Shown here: positions 1 to 5,372 of the stretch, in pieces | How the letters are laid out: every line of letters begins with the position of its first letter | Numbering within the stretch: the stretch's first letter is position 1 | Source of the DNA: Candidatus Pullichristensenella stercoripullorum | GTDB taxonomy: Bacteria > Bacillota > Clostridia > Christensenellales > Aristaeellaceae | Length of the DNA: 5,579 nt | Direction: 5' to 3' | Assembly (NCBI GenBank): GCA_018712885.1 | Contig: DVGE01000317.1 | Coordinates: 1-5,579, forward strand | Made by a program: the position numbers and the translations under genes | Notes under the pieces: model-generated | Told to the model about the DNA's origin: nothing | The model's database searches: none | What the model saw: only the letters and a program-made list of their open reading frames with translations

Positions 1-2
1 TC

Positions 3-788
3 TTCGCCATCGGCCCCTCGCTGTGCGGCGCGGAGGTGGCGTATTACCCGCTGGACGAGCAAAGCGGCTATCTGCCCGACCTTGCCGCCATCGACGAGGA
101 AATTGCGCGCCGGGCGAAGATGATGATCGTCTCCTTCCCCGCCAACCCCGTGGGCGCGGTAGCCCCGCGCGCGTTTTACGACGATCTGGTGGCCTTCGCA
201 CGCAAATACAACATCTGCATCGTCCACGACAACGCCTATTCGGAGATCGTCTTTGACGGCAACGAGGGCATATCGTTTTTGAGCGTGCCTGGGGCCATGG
301 AGGTGGGCGTGGAGTTCAATTCCCTCTCCAAGACCTACAACCTCACCGGCGCGCGGCTGTCGTTTTTGCTCGGCAACAGGGCCATCCTCGAACGCTTCCG
401 CGCTTTGCGCACGCAGATCGACTACGGCCTGTTCTACGTGGCGCAGCGCGCCGCCATCGCCGCCCTCGACGGGCCGCAGGAGGGCGTCATGCGTCAGCGC
501 GCGGAATACCAGCGCCGCCGCGACGCGCTCTGCCACAGCTTCACCGCCGCCGGTTGGGAAGTGCCCGACGCCAAAGGGACGATGTTCGTCTGGGCGAAGA
601 CCCCGCGCGGCTGGGAGGACGACGAGGCCTTCGTCACCGAGCTTTTCAAGCGCACGGGCATACTCGTGACGCCCGGCAGCGCCTTCGCCTCGCGCGGCAA
701 GGGCCATGTGCGCTTCGCGCTGGTGCAGCCCGCGGAGGCGCTCGCCGACTGCGCCGCGCGGCTGCAAACAAGCGGCTTCCTCGGCTGA
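3..788 (+). CDS. Class I/II PLP-dependent aminotransferase (DapL/alanine-aminotransferase-like), 5' end missing
   Basis: The reading frame is open to the left edge, giving 261 visible residues. Fold-type I aminotransferases are usually about 390-410 residues, so roughly the first third is missing. In visible numbering the landmarks are an NPVG motif in the strand before the PLP site, HDNAYSEI (Asp76 to contact the PLP pyridine nitrogen, Tyr79), SLSKTYNLTG with Lys110 as the Schiff-base lysine, and HVRFAL with Arg237 as the likely substrate-carboxylate arginine. The EFNSLSKTYN..GAR pattern fits the Bacillota/archaeal group often annotated as LL-diaminopimelate aminotransferase (lysine and peptidoglycan precursor synthesis) or alanine/aspartate aminotransferase. 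The missing N-terminus prevents a substrate assignment. The enzyme is cytoplasmic. No terminator separates its stop from the next promoter, so some read-through into the next gene is possible. The family is secure; the substrate is not. Confidence 0.93.
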   Translation, partial: FAIGPSLCGAEVAYYPLDEQSGYLPDLAAIDEEIARRAKMMIVSFPANPVGAVAPRAFYDDLVAFARKYNICIVHDNAYSEIVFDGNEGISFLSVPGAMEVGVEFNSLSKTYNLTGARLSFLLGNRAILERFRALRTQIDYGLFYVAQRAAIAALDGPQEGVMRQRAEYQRRRDALCHSFTAAGWEVPDAKGTMFVWAKTPRGWEDDEAFVTELFKRTGILVTPGSAFASRGKGHVRFALVQPAEALADCAARLQTSGFLG

Positions 789-789
789 T

Positions 790-818
790 TTGACGGGCGG
801 GGCAAAAGATGGTACAAT
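790..818 (+). promoter_or_regulatory. Sigma-A-type promoter with extended -10
   Basis: TTGACG (790-795) and TACAAT (813-818) are separated by exactly 17 bp, and a TGG triplet (810-812) gives an extended -10. The -35 box begins one base after the TGA of the upstream aminotransferase. Predicted transcription would start near 825, leaving a leader of about 28 nt before the TTG start at 853. This makes the small exported protein gene transcriptionally independent of its upstream neighbour. Confidence 0.8.
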
Positions 819-836
819 ATTTGCAGCACTTACCCT

Positions 837-843
837 GGGGAGG
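837..843 (+). promoter_or_regulatory. Ribosome-binding site that fixes a TTG start
   Basis: GGGGAGG lies 9 nt upstream of TTG at 853. No ATG or GTG in the same frame sits at a suitable distance. Starting at TTG yields a clean signal peptide (Met-Lys-Arg then a hydrophobic run), so this site decides the start. Confidence 0.8.
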
Positions 844-852
844 AACGCATCC

Positions 853-1455
853 TTGAAACGCATTTGCACAGCGCTTTTGGCGCTTTTGCTGCTGCTTGGC
901 GGCGCGCACGCGGAGGAGGATATCTTCGCCGCCACCATCGTCACGCCCACGCCCACGGCGGGCGTCGGCTCCATCGGCCTGGCGATCTCCGAATACACCT
1001 ACGCGGTGCTGACCAACGACACGCTCGGCGTGCGCTTTTCCTACCCCTCGCACTGGATACAGACCCCGGGGCGGCGCACCATCTGCTATGAAGAGCCGGT
1101 CGGCGAGGGCGACATCCCCGCGCGCATGGCCGTGTCCGTCAAGCAGTTGGACGACCGCGCCGACGGCGATGAACTGACCCGCCAGCTCTCGTCGTTCGTC
1201 TCCGCCATCTTCACGCAATTCGACCGCTACGAGATCGGCAACCTCATCACCGACGTGCCCTTTATGGGCAAGACAGCCTATTCCACCGTCTACCGCGGCT
1301 ACAAGGGCGACCAGGTGATCCGCGGCACGGCGATCATGGCCAGCGTCGGCACGAAGATCTACGCCTTCCACTTCTCCTGCGACGCCGACGATTACGACGC
1401 CATGACCACGGTGATGGAATACCTGCGCAGCCACGTGGAGGCCAACAACAGCTGA
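853..1455 (+). CDS. Small exported protein of unknown function (possible PsbP/DUF1795-like fold)
   Basis: This 200-residue protein starts at TTG. Residues 1-20 form a classical signal peptide: MKR, a Leu/Ala-rich core, then GGAHA with a likely signal peptidase I cut after Ala20. There is no lipobox cysteine at the cleavage site, so it is probably secreted or wall-retained rather than a lipoprotein. A short Thr/Pro segment (about 28-36) leads into a single compact domain. The phrase LGVRFSYPSHW (58-68) resembles the FxxxYPxxW strand motif seen in PsbP/DUF1795-type domains, which occur in many small secreted bacterial proteins; that is a family-level guess from one motif. Two cysteines of the mature protein, Cys78 and Cys176, could form a disulfide. 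The gene has its own promoter and terminator and so appears monocistronic. I do not recognise a specific function. Confidence 0.85.
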   Translation: MKRICTALLALLLLLGGAHAEEDIFAATIVTPTPTAGVGSIGLAISEYTYAVLTNDTLGVRFSYPSHWIQTPGRRTICYEEPVGEGDIPARMAVSVKQLDDRADGDELTRQLSSFVSAIFTQFDRYEIGNLITDVPFMGKTAYSTVYRGYKGDQVIRGTAIMASVGTKIYAFHFSCDADDYDAMTTVMEYLRSHVEANNS

Positions 1456-1467
1456 CGCGCGCATAAG

Positions 1468-1505
1468 AATGATCCCGCTTCCGACAGAGAAGCGGGATCA
1501 TTTTT
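1468..1505 (+). terminator. Rho-independent terminator after the small exported protein gene
   Basis: A perfect 14-bp stem (1468-1481 with 1489-1502) with a 7-nt loop is followed by a T run (1501-1505). It begins 12 nt after the upstream stop codon. This is a textbook intrinsic terminator and separates the gene from the SH3b unit. Confidence 0.95.
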
Positions 1506-1535
1506 GCTTCTGCCCCCCCATTTATGACGGACTTT

Positions 1536-1580
1536 TGCGATTTTCGCATGATTTCCGTGAAAAGATCATGATAAATTATG
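1536..1580. promoter_or_regulatory. AT-rich intergenic region with short palindromes, possible operator
   Basis: The gap 1506-1675 is clearly richer in A+T than the flanking genes. It contains TGCGA/TCGCA (1536-1540 and 1544-1548), CATGAT/ATCATG (1547-1552 and 1565-1570, 12-nt spacer), and an imperfect palindrome CATGATAAATTATG (1567-1580). All lie 30-75 bp upstream of the -35 box at 1611, where an activator could bind. Short palindromes are expected by chance in AT-rich DNA, so a regulatory role is only a suggestion. Confidence 0.3.
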
Positions 1581-1610
1581 CTTGATTTTCAATTTTATCC
1601 GAATTTACGC

Positions 1611-1639
1611 TTGCAATCGTCACAGTTTTGCAATATAAT
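1611..1639 (+). promoter_or_regulatory. Sigma-A-type promoter of the SH3b/ATP-grasp unit
   Basis: TTGCAA (1611-1616) and a perfect TATAAT (1634-1639) are separated by 17 bp. The expected transcription start is near 1646, giving a leader of about 30 nt before the GTG at 1676. A second copy of the self-complementary hexamer TTGCAA (1628-1633) directly abuts the -10 box. Confidence 0.85.
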
Positions 1640-1660
1640 AGTCTATGATTGAAAAAACTC

Positions 1661-1670
1661 AAGGGAGGCG
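1661..1670 (+). promoter_or_regulatory. Ribosome-binding site that selects the GTG start
   Basis: AAGGGAGGCG places its GGGAGG core (1663-1668) 7 nt before GTG at 1676. An in-frame TTG at 1649 would lie about 3 nt from the predicted transcription start and would put this site inside the coding region. ATG at 1685 is 16 nt away, too far. GTG 1676 is therefore preferred. Confidence 0.8.
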
Positions 1671-1675
1671 GCTGC

Positions 1676-3079
1676 GTGAAGAGCATGCTCAGGCGGCTTG
1701 TGATCGCGGGCGTGGCGTTGACGATGGTGTTCGGCAGCGCGCAGGCCACGGTCGGCGCAAAGGTTACCCGGGATGATCTGCCGGTATTCGATGCCCCTAC
1801 ATATACGCAGGAAGCGTACGCGGGCTATCTCAACAGCGGCGAAACCGTGGGCGTGATAGAGGTTCGCGGGGATTGGGCGAAGATCACGCGCGACGGCAAG
1901 ATAGGCTATACGGGGGTGGATTTCCTCACCCCGGTTTCCTCTTCCAGTTCTTCCTCAGATAATGAATACGCCACGCGCGTCAGCGGCTACGCCACGCGCA
2001 GCGTGACCGTGTACGAACGGCCTTCGACTTCCTCGCGCCAGGTCATCTCCCTGCCGTGGGGCACCGAGGTGTTCGTCACCGGCACCAACGGCAGCTTCTG
2101 CCGCGTGGAAAACGCCTCGGGCACTGTGCGCGGCTATATCCCCGGCGCGTACCTCAGCCGCACGCAGCCGACCTACACCATGGGCTACGCCACGCAGGAG
2201 GCGGCGGTATATTCCCAGCCCTCCGCTTCTTCCAGCCAGCTCGGGTATGTGTCCCGCGGCACGGCGGTGCGCGTCATCGGCGTGCGCGGCGAGTGCTGCC
2301 AGGTGCTCAATTCCGACGGCATGACTTGCGGTTATATCTACAGCGGCTACCTGAGCAAGACGCCTGTGGACACGGCCGTGACCGTGGGGTATACCACCCG
2401 CCAGGTCAACGTCTACCGCAGCGCTTCCACCTCTTCGGATGTGCTCATCCGCCTGGACGCGGGCACGGCCGTCAACGTCTTTGACGTCAACGGCAGCTTC
2501 TGCAAGGTGCGCAACGATCCCGGCACCATCGTCGGCTACATACAGAGCGCTTACCTGACGCAGACCAAGCCCGCGCCTGATCCCGAACCCGAACCCGATC
2601 CCGATCCCGAACCTGACACCGGCTCCGGCTCCAGCGGCAATTCCGGCCTCAACGCGCTGAAGGCCAGCGTGGAGATGGTCGACTGGTACGACTCGGCGCA
2701 GCACGTTCTGCAGCGCGGCAGCTATTACACGCTGCTCAACATCCGCAATGGCGAGACGTTCCGCGTCAAGTACACCACGGGCTCCGCGCACATGGACATC
2801 GAACCCGCCACCGCGCAGGACACCGCCAAGCTGCTCACCTGCCTGGGCGGGGAGTGGACGTATGTGCGCACGCCGGTGATCCTTATCGCCGAGGGCAAGG
2901 CCATTGCCGCCTCCATCTACGGCGAACCGCACGGCGGCACCGACACCATCTCCGGCAACAACATGGACGGCGTGGTTTGCCTGCACCTGACCAACAGCCG
3001 CACGCACGGCAGCGACCGTGTGGACGAGGACCATCAGGCGGCGATCCAGACGGCCTACAATTGGGCGCACAACAGTTAA
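1676..3079 (+). CDS. Exported multi-SH3b protein with conserved C-terminal domain
   Basis: The protein has 467 residues starting at GTG. Residues 1-24 form a signal peptide (KSMLRR, hydrophobic core, likely cut after AQA24). Four SH3b-like units follow: a divergent one at about 29-87, then three close copies starting at Gly104, Gly170 and Gly238, each opening with GY(A/T)T and ending in a GYI..YL-type strand. A Ser run (88-94) separates unit 1 from unit 2. Residues 299-325 are a Pro-Asp/Glu then Gly/Ser linker. The C-terminal domain (about 326-467) has the pattern PHGG...GNNMDGVVCLHL.NSRTHG..RVD..HQAAI, with His419, Cys435, His437 and His444. I recall similar domains in exported SH3b proteins of Clostridia, with no function known to me. 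SH3b domains typically bind wall peptides, so the protein is probably wall-associated. It heads an apparent operon with two ATP-grasp genes. The C-terminal domain could be catalytic (amidase- or transpeptidase-like) or purely binding. Confidence 0.9.
   Translation: MKSMLRRLVIAGVALTMVFGSAQATVGAKVTRDDLPVFDAPTYTQEAYAGYLNSGETVGVIEVRGDWAKITRDGKIGYTGVDFLTPVSSSSSSSDNEYATRVSGYATRSVTVYERPSTSSRQVISLPWGTEVFVTGTNGSFCRVENASGTVRGYIPGAYLSRTQPTYTMGYATQEAAVYSQPSASSSQLGYVSRGTAVRVIGVRGECCQVLNSDGMTCGYIYSGYLSKTPVDTAVTVGYTTRQVNVYRSASTSSDVLIRLDAGTAVNVFDVNGSFCKVRNDPGTIVGYIQSAYLTQTKPAPDPEPEPDPDPEPDTGSGSSGNSGLNALKASVEMVDWYDSAQHVLQRGSYYTLLNIRNGETFRVKYTTGSAHMDIEPATAQDTAKLLTCLGGEWTYVRTPVILIAEGKAIAASIYGEPHGGTDTISGNNMDGVVCLHLTNSRTHGSDRVDEDHQAAIQTAYNWAHNS
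1985..2566 (+). repeat. Three tandem SH3b-coding repeats
   Basis: Three coding units start at 1985, 2183 and 2387 (spacing 66 and 68 codons). Units 1 and 2 share the identical opening GGCTACGCCACGC. At protein level all three share VY then a Ser-rich turn, a GT.V.V strand, an aromatic-or-Cys/Cys/basic-or-Gln/Val strand and a GYI..YL end. They arose by internal duplication; the fourth, N-terminal SH3b-like unit upstream is more divergent. Confidence 0.8.
2576..2617 (+). repeat. Hexanucleotide repeat coding a Pro-Asp/Glu linker
   Basis: Seven consecutive units of CC(T/C)GA(T/A/C) encode seven Pro-acidic dipeptides (residues 301-314). It is an extended, negatively charged spacer between the SH3b array and the C-terminal domain. 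Such a tract can change in unit number by slippage, in steps that keep the frame. Confidence 0.85.
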
Positions 3080-3105
3080 ACGAACGACAGAAAAAACCGG
3101 GGCGC

Positions 3106-3130
3106 GCCGCTCTTCTTTGGAAAGGGCGGC
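3106..3130 (+). other. Intercistronic hairpin, possible attenuator or processing site
   Basis: A 9-bp stem (3106-3114 with 3122-3130, one G-U pair) with a 7-nt loop lies in the 79-nt gap between the SH3b gene and the first ATP-grasp gene. No T run follows, so it is not a convincing intrinsic terminator. It may stabilise or separate messages with different expression levels. An overlapping GGGC/GCCC pairing just downstream (3124-3127 and about 3136-3139) could compete with it. Confidence 0.35.
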
Positions 3131-3158
3131 GTTCTGCCCGTTCAGGGGAGGAAGTCCC

Positions 3159-4196
3159 ATGCCCTCGACGCGGGAAAAGCTGCATGCCTCTTTGCGGAAA
3201 CTGCGCGACGTGTACCGCGCGGGCGTCAAGCGCGGCCGCTACAAGGCGGAGATCGCCGAATACAACGCCCGGCTCGGCCTGCGCGTCGACGTGCGCGATT
3301 TTGAAAAGGCACGGAAACAGACCGATTGCGACGTGGAGGAGTACTTTGGCTTCGAATTTTACAAAAAGGATGAGGCCGGGCGCGACGCCTACCTCACCCG
3401 CGTGCGCCGCACCAAGCTGATCCGCAAGATGGGCGACGTGGACGAGGGCATCACCATTCCCGGCAACAAGGTGCTGTTCAACACGCTCTTTGCGGAATAC
3501 CTGCGGCGCGCGTGGATCAGCCCTACGGCGGCGACGGAAGAGGCGTTCGTCGACTTCGTGCGTCGCTTGGGCACGGTGATGGTCAAGCCCGCGGAACTGC
3601 GCTGCGGCATGGGCATCCACAAATACCGTTACGAAAGCGACGAGGGCGCGCGCGAACTCTATCGCCAGCTGCGCGGCGAGGGCTATGTGGTCGAAGAAGT
3701 GCTCCGCCAGCACCCGGCGCTGGACGCGCTCAACCCGGACGTGCTCAGCACGTTGCGCGTGGCCACCTATACCGACGCGGACGAGGTGCACATACTCGCC
3801 ACCGCCCTGCGCACGGCCTCCGTCTCCCGCGAGGGGCATTGCGTGGACAACATGAAGGCCGGGGGGCTGGGCTGCCCCGTGGACGCCGAATCGGGGAAGA
3901 TCTGGGCGCCGGCGTTCAACGTGCGCCTGGAGCGCTTCGACGTCCACCCCGTCACCGGCACGGCTTTCGTCGGCTTCCAGCTGCCGATGTGGGACGAAGT
4001 GCTTTCCACGGTGCGTTCCATCGCCCGCAAAGCCTATCTGCTGCCCCAGTGCCACTACCTCGGCTGGGACGTTGCCCTGACGCCGGACGGCCCCGCCGTG
4101 ATCGAGGGCAACTGGCAGCAGGGGTGCGATATCATCGAGTACGGCGGGCAGAGAGGCATCTATCACGAGCTGCTGCGCCTCAGCGACAAGCGCTGA
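3159..4196 (+). CDS. Sugar-transfer-associated ATP-grasp protein (PF14397-like), copy 1
   Basis: The protein has 345 residues starting at ATG, with GGAGG (3147-3151) 7 nt upstream. There is no signal peptide or membrane segment, so it is cytoplasmic. After a basic helical N-terminus comes the family-typical EYFGFEFYKKD (about 65-75), then ITIPGNKVLFN. The ATP-grasp core follows: MVKP with Lys143 as the likely ATP-binding lysine, a glycine-rich loop CGMGIH, EE at 179-180 followed by a QHP motif, TLRVATYTD, and a metal-site region GWD (Asp304) with IEGNW (Glu316, Asn318). ATP-grasp enzymes join a carboxylate, via an acyl-phosphate, to an amine or similar nucleophile. This subfamily is predicted to act in cell-surface polysaccharide synthesis; the substrate is unknown. 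The usual Lys of the GKG loop is Met here. It lies 79 nt after the SH3b gene and 31 nt before its paralogue, with no promoter seen, so it is probably co-transcribed with both. Confidence 0.88.
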   Translation: MPSTREKLHASLRKLRDVYRAGVKRGRYKAEIAEYNARLGLRVDVRDFEKARKQTDCDVEEYFGFEFYKKDEAGRDAYLTRVRRTKLIRKMGDVDEGITIPGNKVLFNTLFAEYLRRAWISPTAATEEAFVDFVRRLGTVMVKPAELRCGMGIHKYRYESDEGARELYRQLRGEGYVVEEVLRQHPALDALNPDVLSTLRVATYTDADEVHILATALRTASVSREGHCVDNMKAGGLGCPVDAESGKIWAPAFNVRLERFDVHPVTGTAFVGFQLPMWDEVLSTVRSIARKAYLLPQCHYLGWDVALTPDGPAVIEGNWQQGCDIIEYGGQRGIYHELLRLSDKR

Positions 4197-4227
4197 AGCC
4201 GGCGGGACATACAAGGAGGAAAAGGAC

Positions 4228-5256
4228 ATGGCAAAGGCGGCAAACCCGCTCCGCGAGGCGGTCCACGTTTGCGCGCAGCGCTACCGGCAGTATGCCGGGG
4301 ACAAGCGGGCCAGGAAGGAATTCGCGCGGCACTGCCAGGCGCTGGGGCTGAAGCTGCCGTGGAGGGACTACCTGCGCGCCCGCAAACAGACGGGCTGCGA
4401 GGTGCGCGAATACTTCGCCTTCGAGTTTTACAAGAAGGACGACGCGCAGCGCGACACCTACCTCACCCTCCAGCGGCACGACGCTTTCACCAAAGCGGTG
4501 GGCGACGTCAACCGGGCGATCACCATCCCCGGCAACAAGGTGCTGTTCAACATGATCTTCGGGGCGTTTTTGCAGCGCGAATGGATCAATCCCAGCGCCT
4601 GCACCGCCGAGGAATTCATCGCCTTTGTCAAAAAACACGGGCGCGTGATGGTCAAGCCCTCGGATTCGTGCAGCGGCAAGGGCATCCACATATTCGCCTA
4701 CGAGGACGACGAAAAGACCCGCGCCTGCTACGACGAACTGGTGGGCACCGGCGCGCTGGCGGAAGAGCTGCTCAAACAGCACCCGCAGATGGATCGCCTC
4801 AACCCGCACTGCATCAACACCGTGCGGGTGGCCACCTATACCGACCGCGACGACGTGCACATACTCTTTGCCACGGCGCGCTCGGGCATGAACGAGAGCA
4901 TTGTCGACAACTTTGGCGCAGGCGGCGTTTCCGTGGCCGTAGACTGGAAGACCGGCAAGATCATCGCCGACGCCATCGACCAGGAATACCGGCGCATCGC
5001 CACGCTGCCGATGACGGGCACGACGCTCCAGGGCTTCCGGATCCCCAACTGGGACAAGGCGCTGGACGTGGTGCGCCGCGCCGCGCGGCTGGCCTATACG
5101 CTGCCCCAGTGCCACTGGATCGGCTGGGATCTGGCGTTCCTGGCCAACGACGAGGTCGCCATCGTCGAAGGCAACTGGCGGCAGGGCCCGCTTTCGCAGA
5201 ACACGCATCCCAAGGGCATCTACCACGAATTGAAGGAACTGAGCAAGAAGCTCTGA
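4228..5256 (+). CDS. Sugar-transfer-associated ATP-grasp protein (PF14397-like), copy 2
   Basis: The protein has 342 residues starting at ATG, with AAGGAGGA (4213-4220) 7 nt upstream. It is cytoplasmic, without signal peptide. It aligns with the preceding gene over nearly its full length, roughly half of positions identical by eye, with core residues at matching numbers: EYFAFEFYKKD, ITIPGNKVLFN, MVKP (Lys143), EE at 179-180 then QHP, TVRVATYTD, GWD (Asp301) and VEGNW (Glu314, Asn316). Its glycine-rich loop is SGKGIH, the usual ATP-grasp form, unlike copy 1. The C-terminal tail after the metal site also differs (RQGPLSQNTHPKG against QQGCDIIEYGGQRG) before both converge on GIYHEL. The role is expected to be ATP-dependent ligation in surface polymer synthesis; the substrate is not assignable. 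It is the last gene of the unit, followed closely by a terminator. Confidence 0.9.
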   Translation: MAKAANPLREAVHVCAQRYRQYAGDKRARKEFARHCQALGLKLPWRDYLRARKQTGCEVREYFAFEFYKKDDAQRDTYLTLQRHDAFTKAVGDVNRAITIPGNKVLFNMIFGAFLQREWINPSACTAEEFIAFVKKHGRVMVKPSDSCSGKGIHIFAYEDDEKTRACYDELVGTGALAEELLKQHPQMDRLNPHCINTVRVATYTDRDDVHILFATARSGMNESIVDNFGAGGVSVAVDWKTGKIIADAIDQEYRRIATLPMTGTTLQGFRIPNWDKALDVVRRAARLAYTLPQCHWIGWDLAFLANDEVAIVEGNWRQGPLSQNTHPKGIYHELKELSKKL

Positions 5257-5280
5257 GGCGGCCTGGGGGCTCCCCCCGCC
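5257..5280 (+). other. GC-rich hairpin immediately after the copy 2 stop
   Basis: GGCGG (5257-5261) pairs with CCGCC (5276-5280), and GGGG (5265-5268) pairs with CCCC (5272-5275), around a 3-nt loop with a 3-nt bulge. It abuts the TGA at 5254-5256 and precedes the main terminator by 6 nt. It may add pausing or 3'-end stability; it has no T run of its own. Confidence 0.4.
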
Positions 5281-5286
5281 GCACGA

Positions 5287-5323
5287 CGGCCCCGCGCGAA
5301 CGAAACGCGCGGGGCCGGTCTTT
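5287..5323 (+). terminator. Rho-independent terminator of the SH3b/ATP-grasp unit
   Basis: A perfect 12-bp GC-rich stem (5287-5298 with 5306-5317) and 7-nt loop are followed by GTCTTT. The T tract is short and interrupted, but the stem is very stable and lies 30 nt past the last stop of the unit. Confidence 0.8.
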
Positions 5324-5327
5324 GCAG

Positions 5328-5358
5328 AAAAACGCCCGGGCGCGCTGTGCGTCCGGGC
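5328..5358 (-). terminator. Rho-independent terminator of the acyl-CoA synthetase gene
   Basis: Read on the minus strand, a 10-bp stem (5349-5358 with 5334-5343, one wobble-type position) and 5-nt loop are followed by G and five T residues (5332-5328). It lies 14 nt beyond the TAG stop of the minus-strand gene and faces the plus-strand terminator, so the two units are insulated from each other. Confidence 0.85.
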
Positions 5359-5372
5359 ATCGTGTACTTGGT

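Noticed and set aside
706..852. Upstream extension of the small exported protein into the aminotransferase gene
   Set aside because: The extension would overlap the aminotransferase and span the promoter; the signal peptide begins cleanly at TTG 853.
1649..1675. TTG at 1649 as the start of the SH3b protein
   Set aside because: It lies about 3 nt from the predicted transcription start, has no ribosome-binding site, and would place GGGAGG inside the coding region; GTG at 1676 has ideal spacing.
1506..1675. Small RNA or riboswitch in the AT-rich gap
   Set aside because: The predicted leader after the promoter is only about 30 nt and no conserved riboswitch core or separate promoter-terminator pair is visible.
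2978..3007. Calling the SH3b protein an L,D-transpeptidase outright
   Set aside because: The diagnostic SHGC.R motif is absent; only the His-to-Cys spacing is similar, so this is kept as a hypothesis.
1955..3229. Long minus-strand open frame opposite the SH3b gene
   Set aside because: Its product is Val/Gly/Ala/His-rich without motifs; the plus strand has signal peptide, repeats, promoter and ribosome-binding site.
2883..4229. Long open frame on the minus strand opposite the first ATP-grasp gene
   Set aside because: It is antisense to a gene with clear family motifs, and its translation is a low-complexity Ala/Val/His/Arg-rich product with no recognisable motif, as expected from GC-biased third positions.
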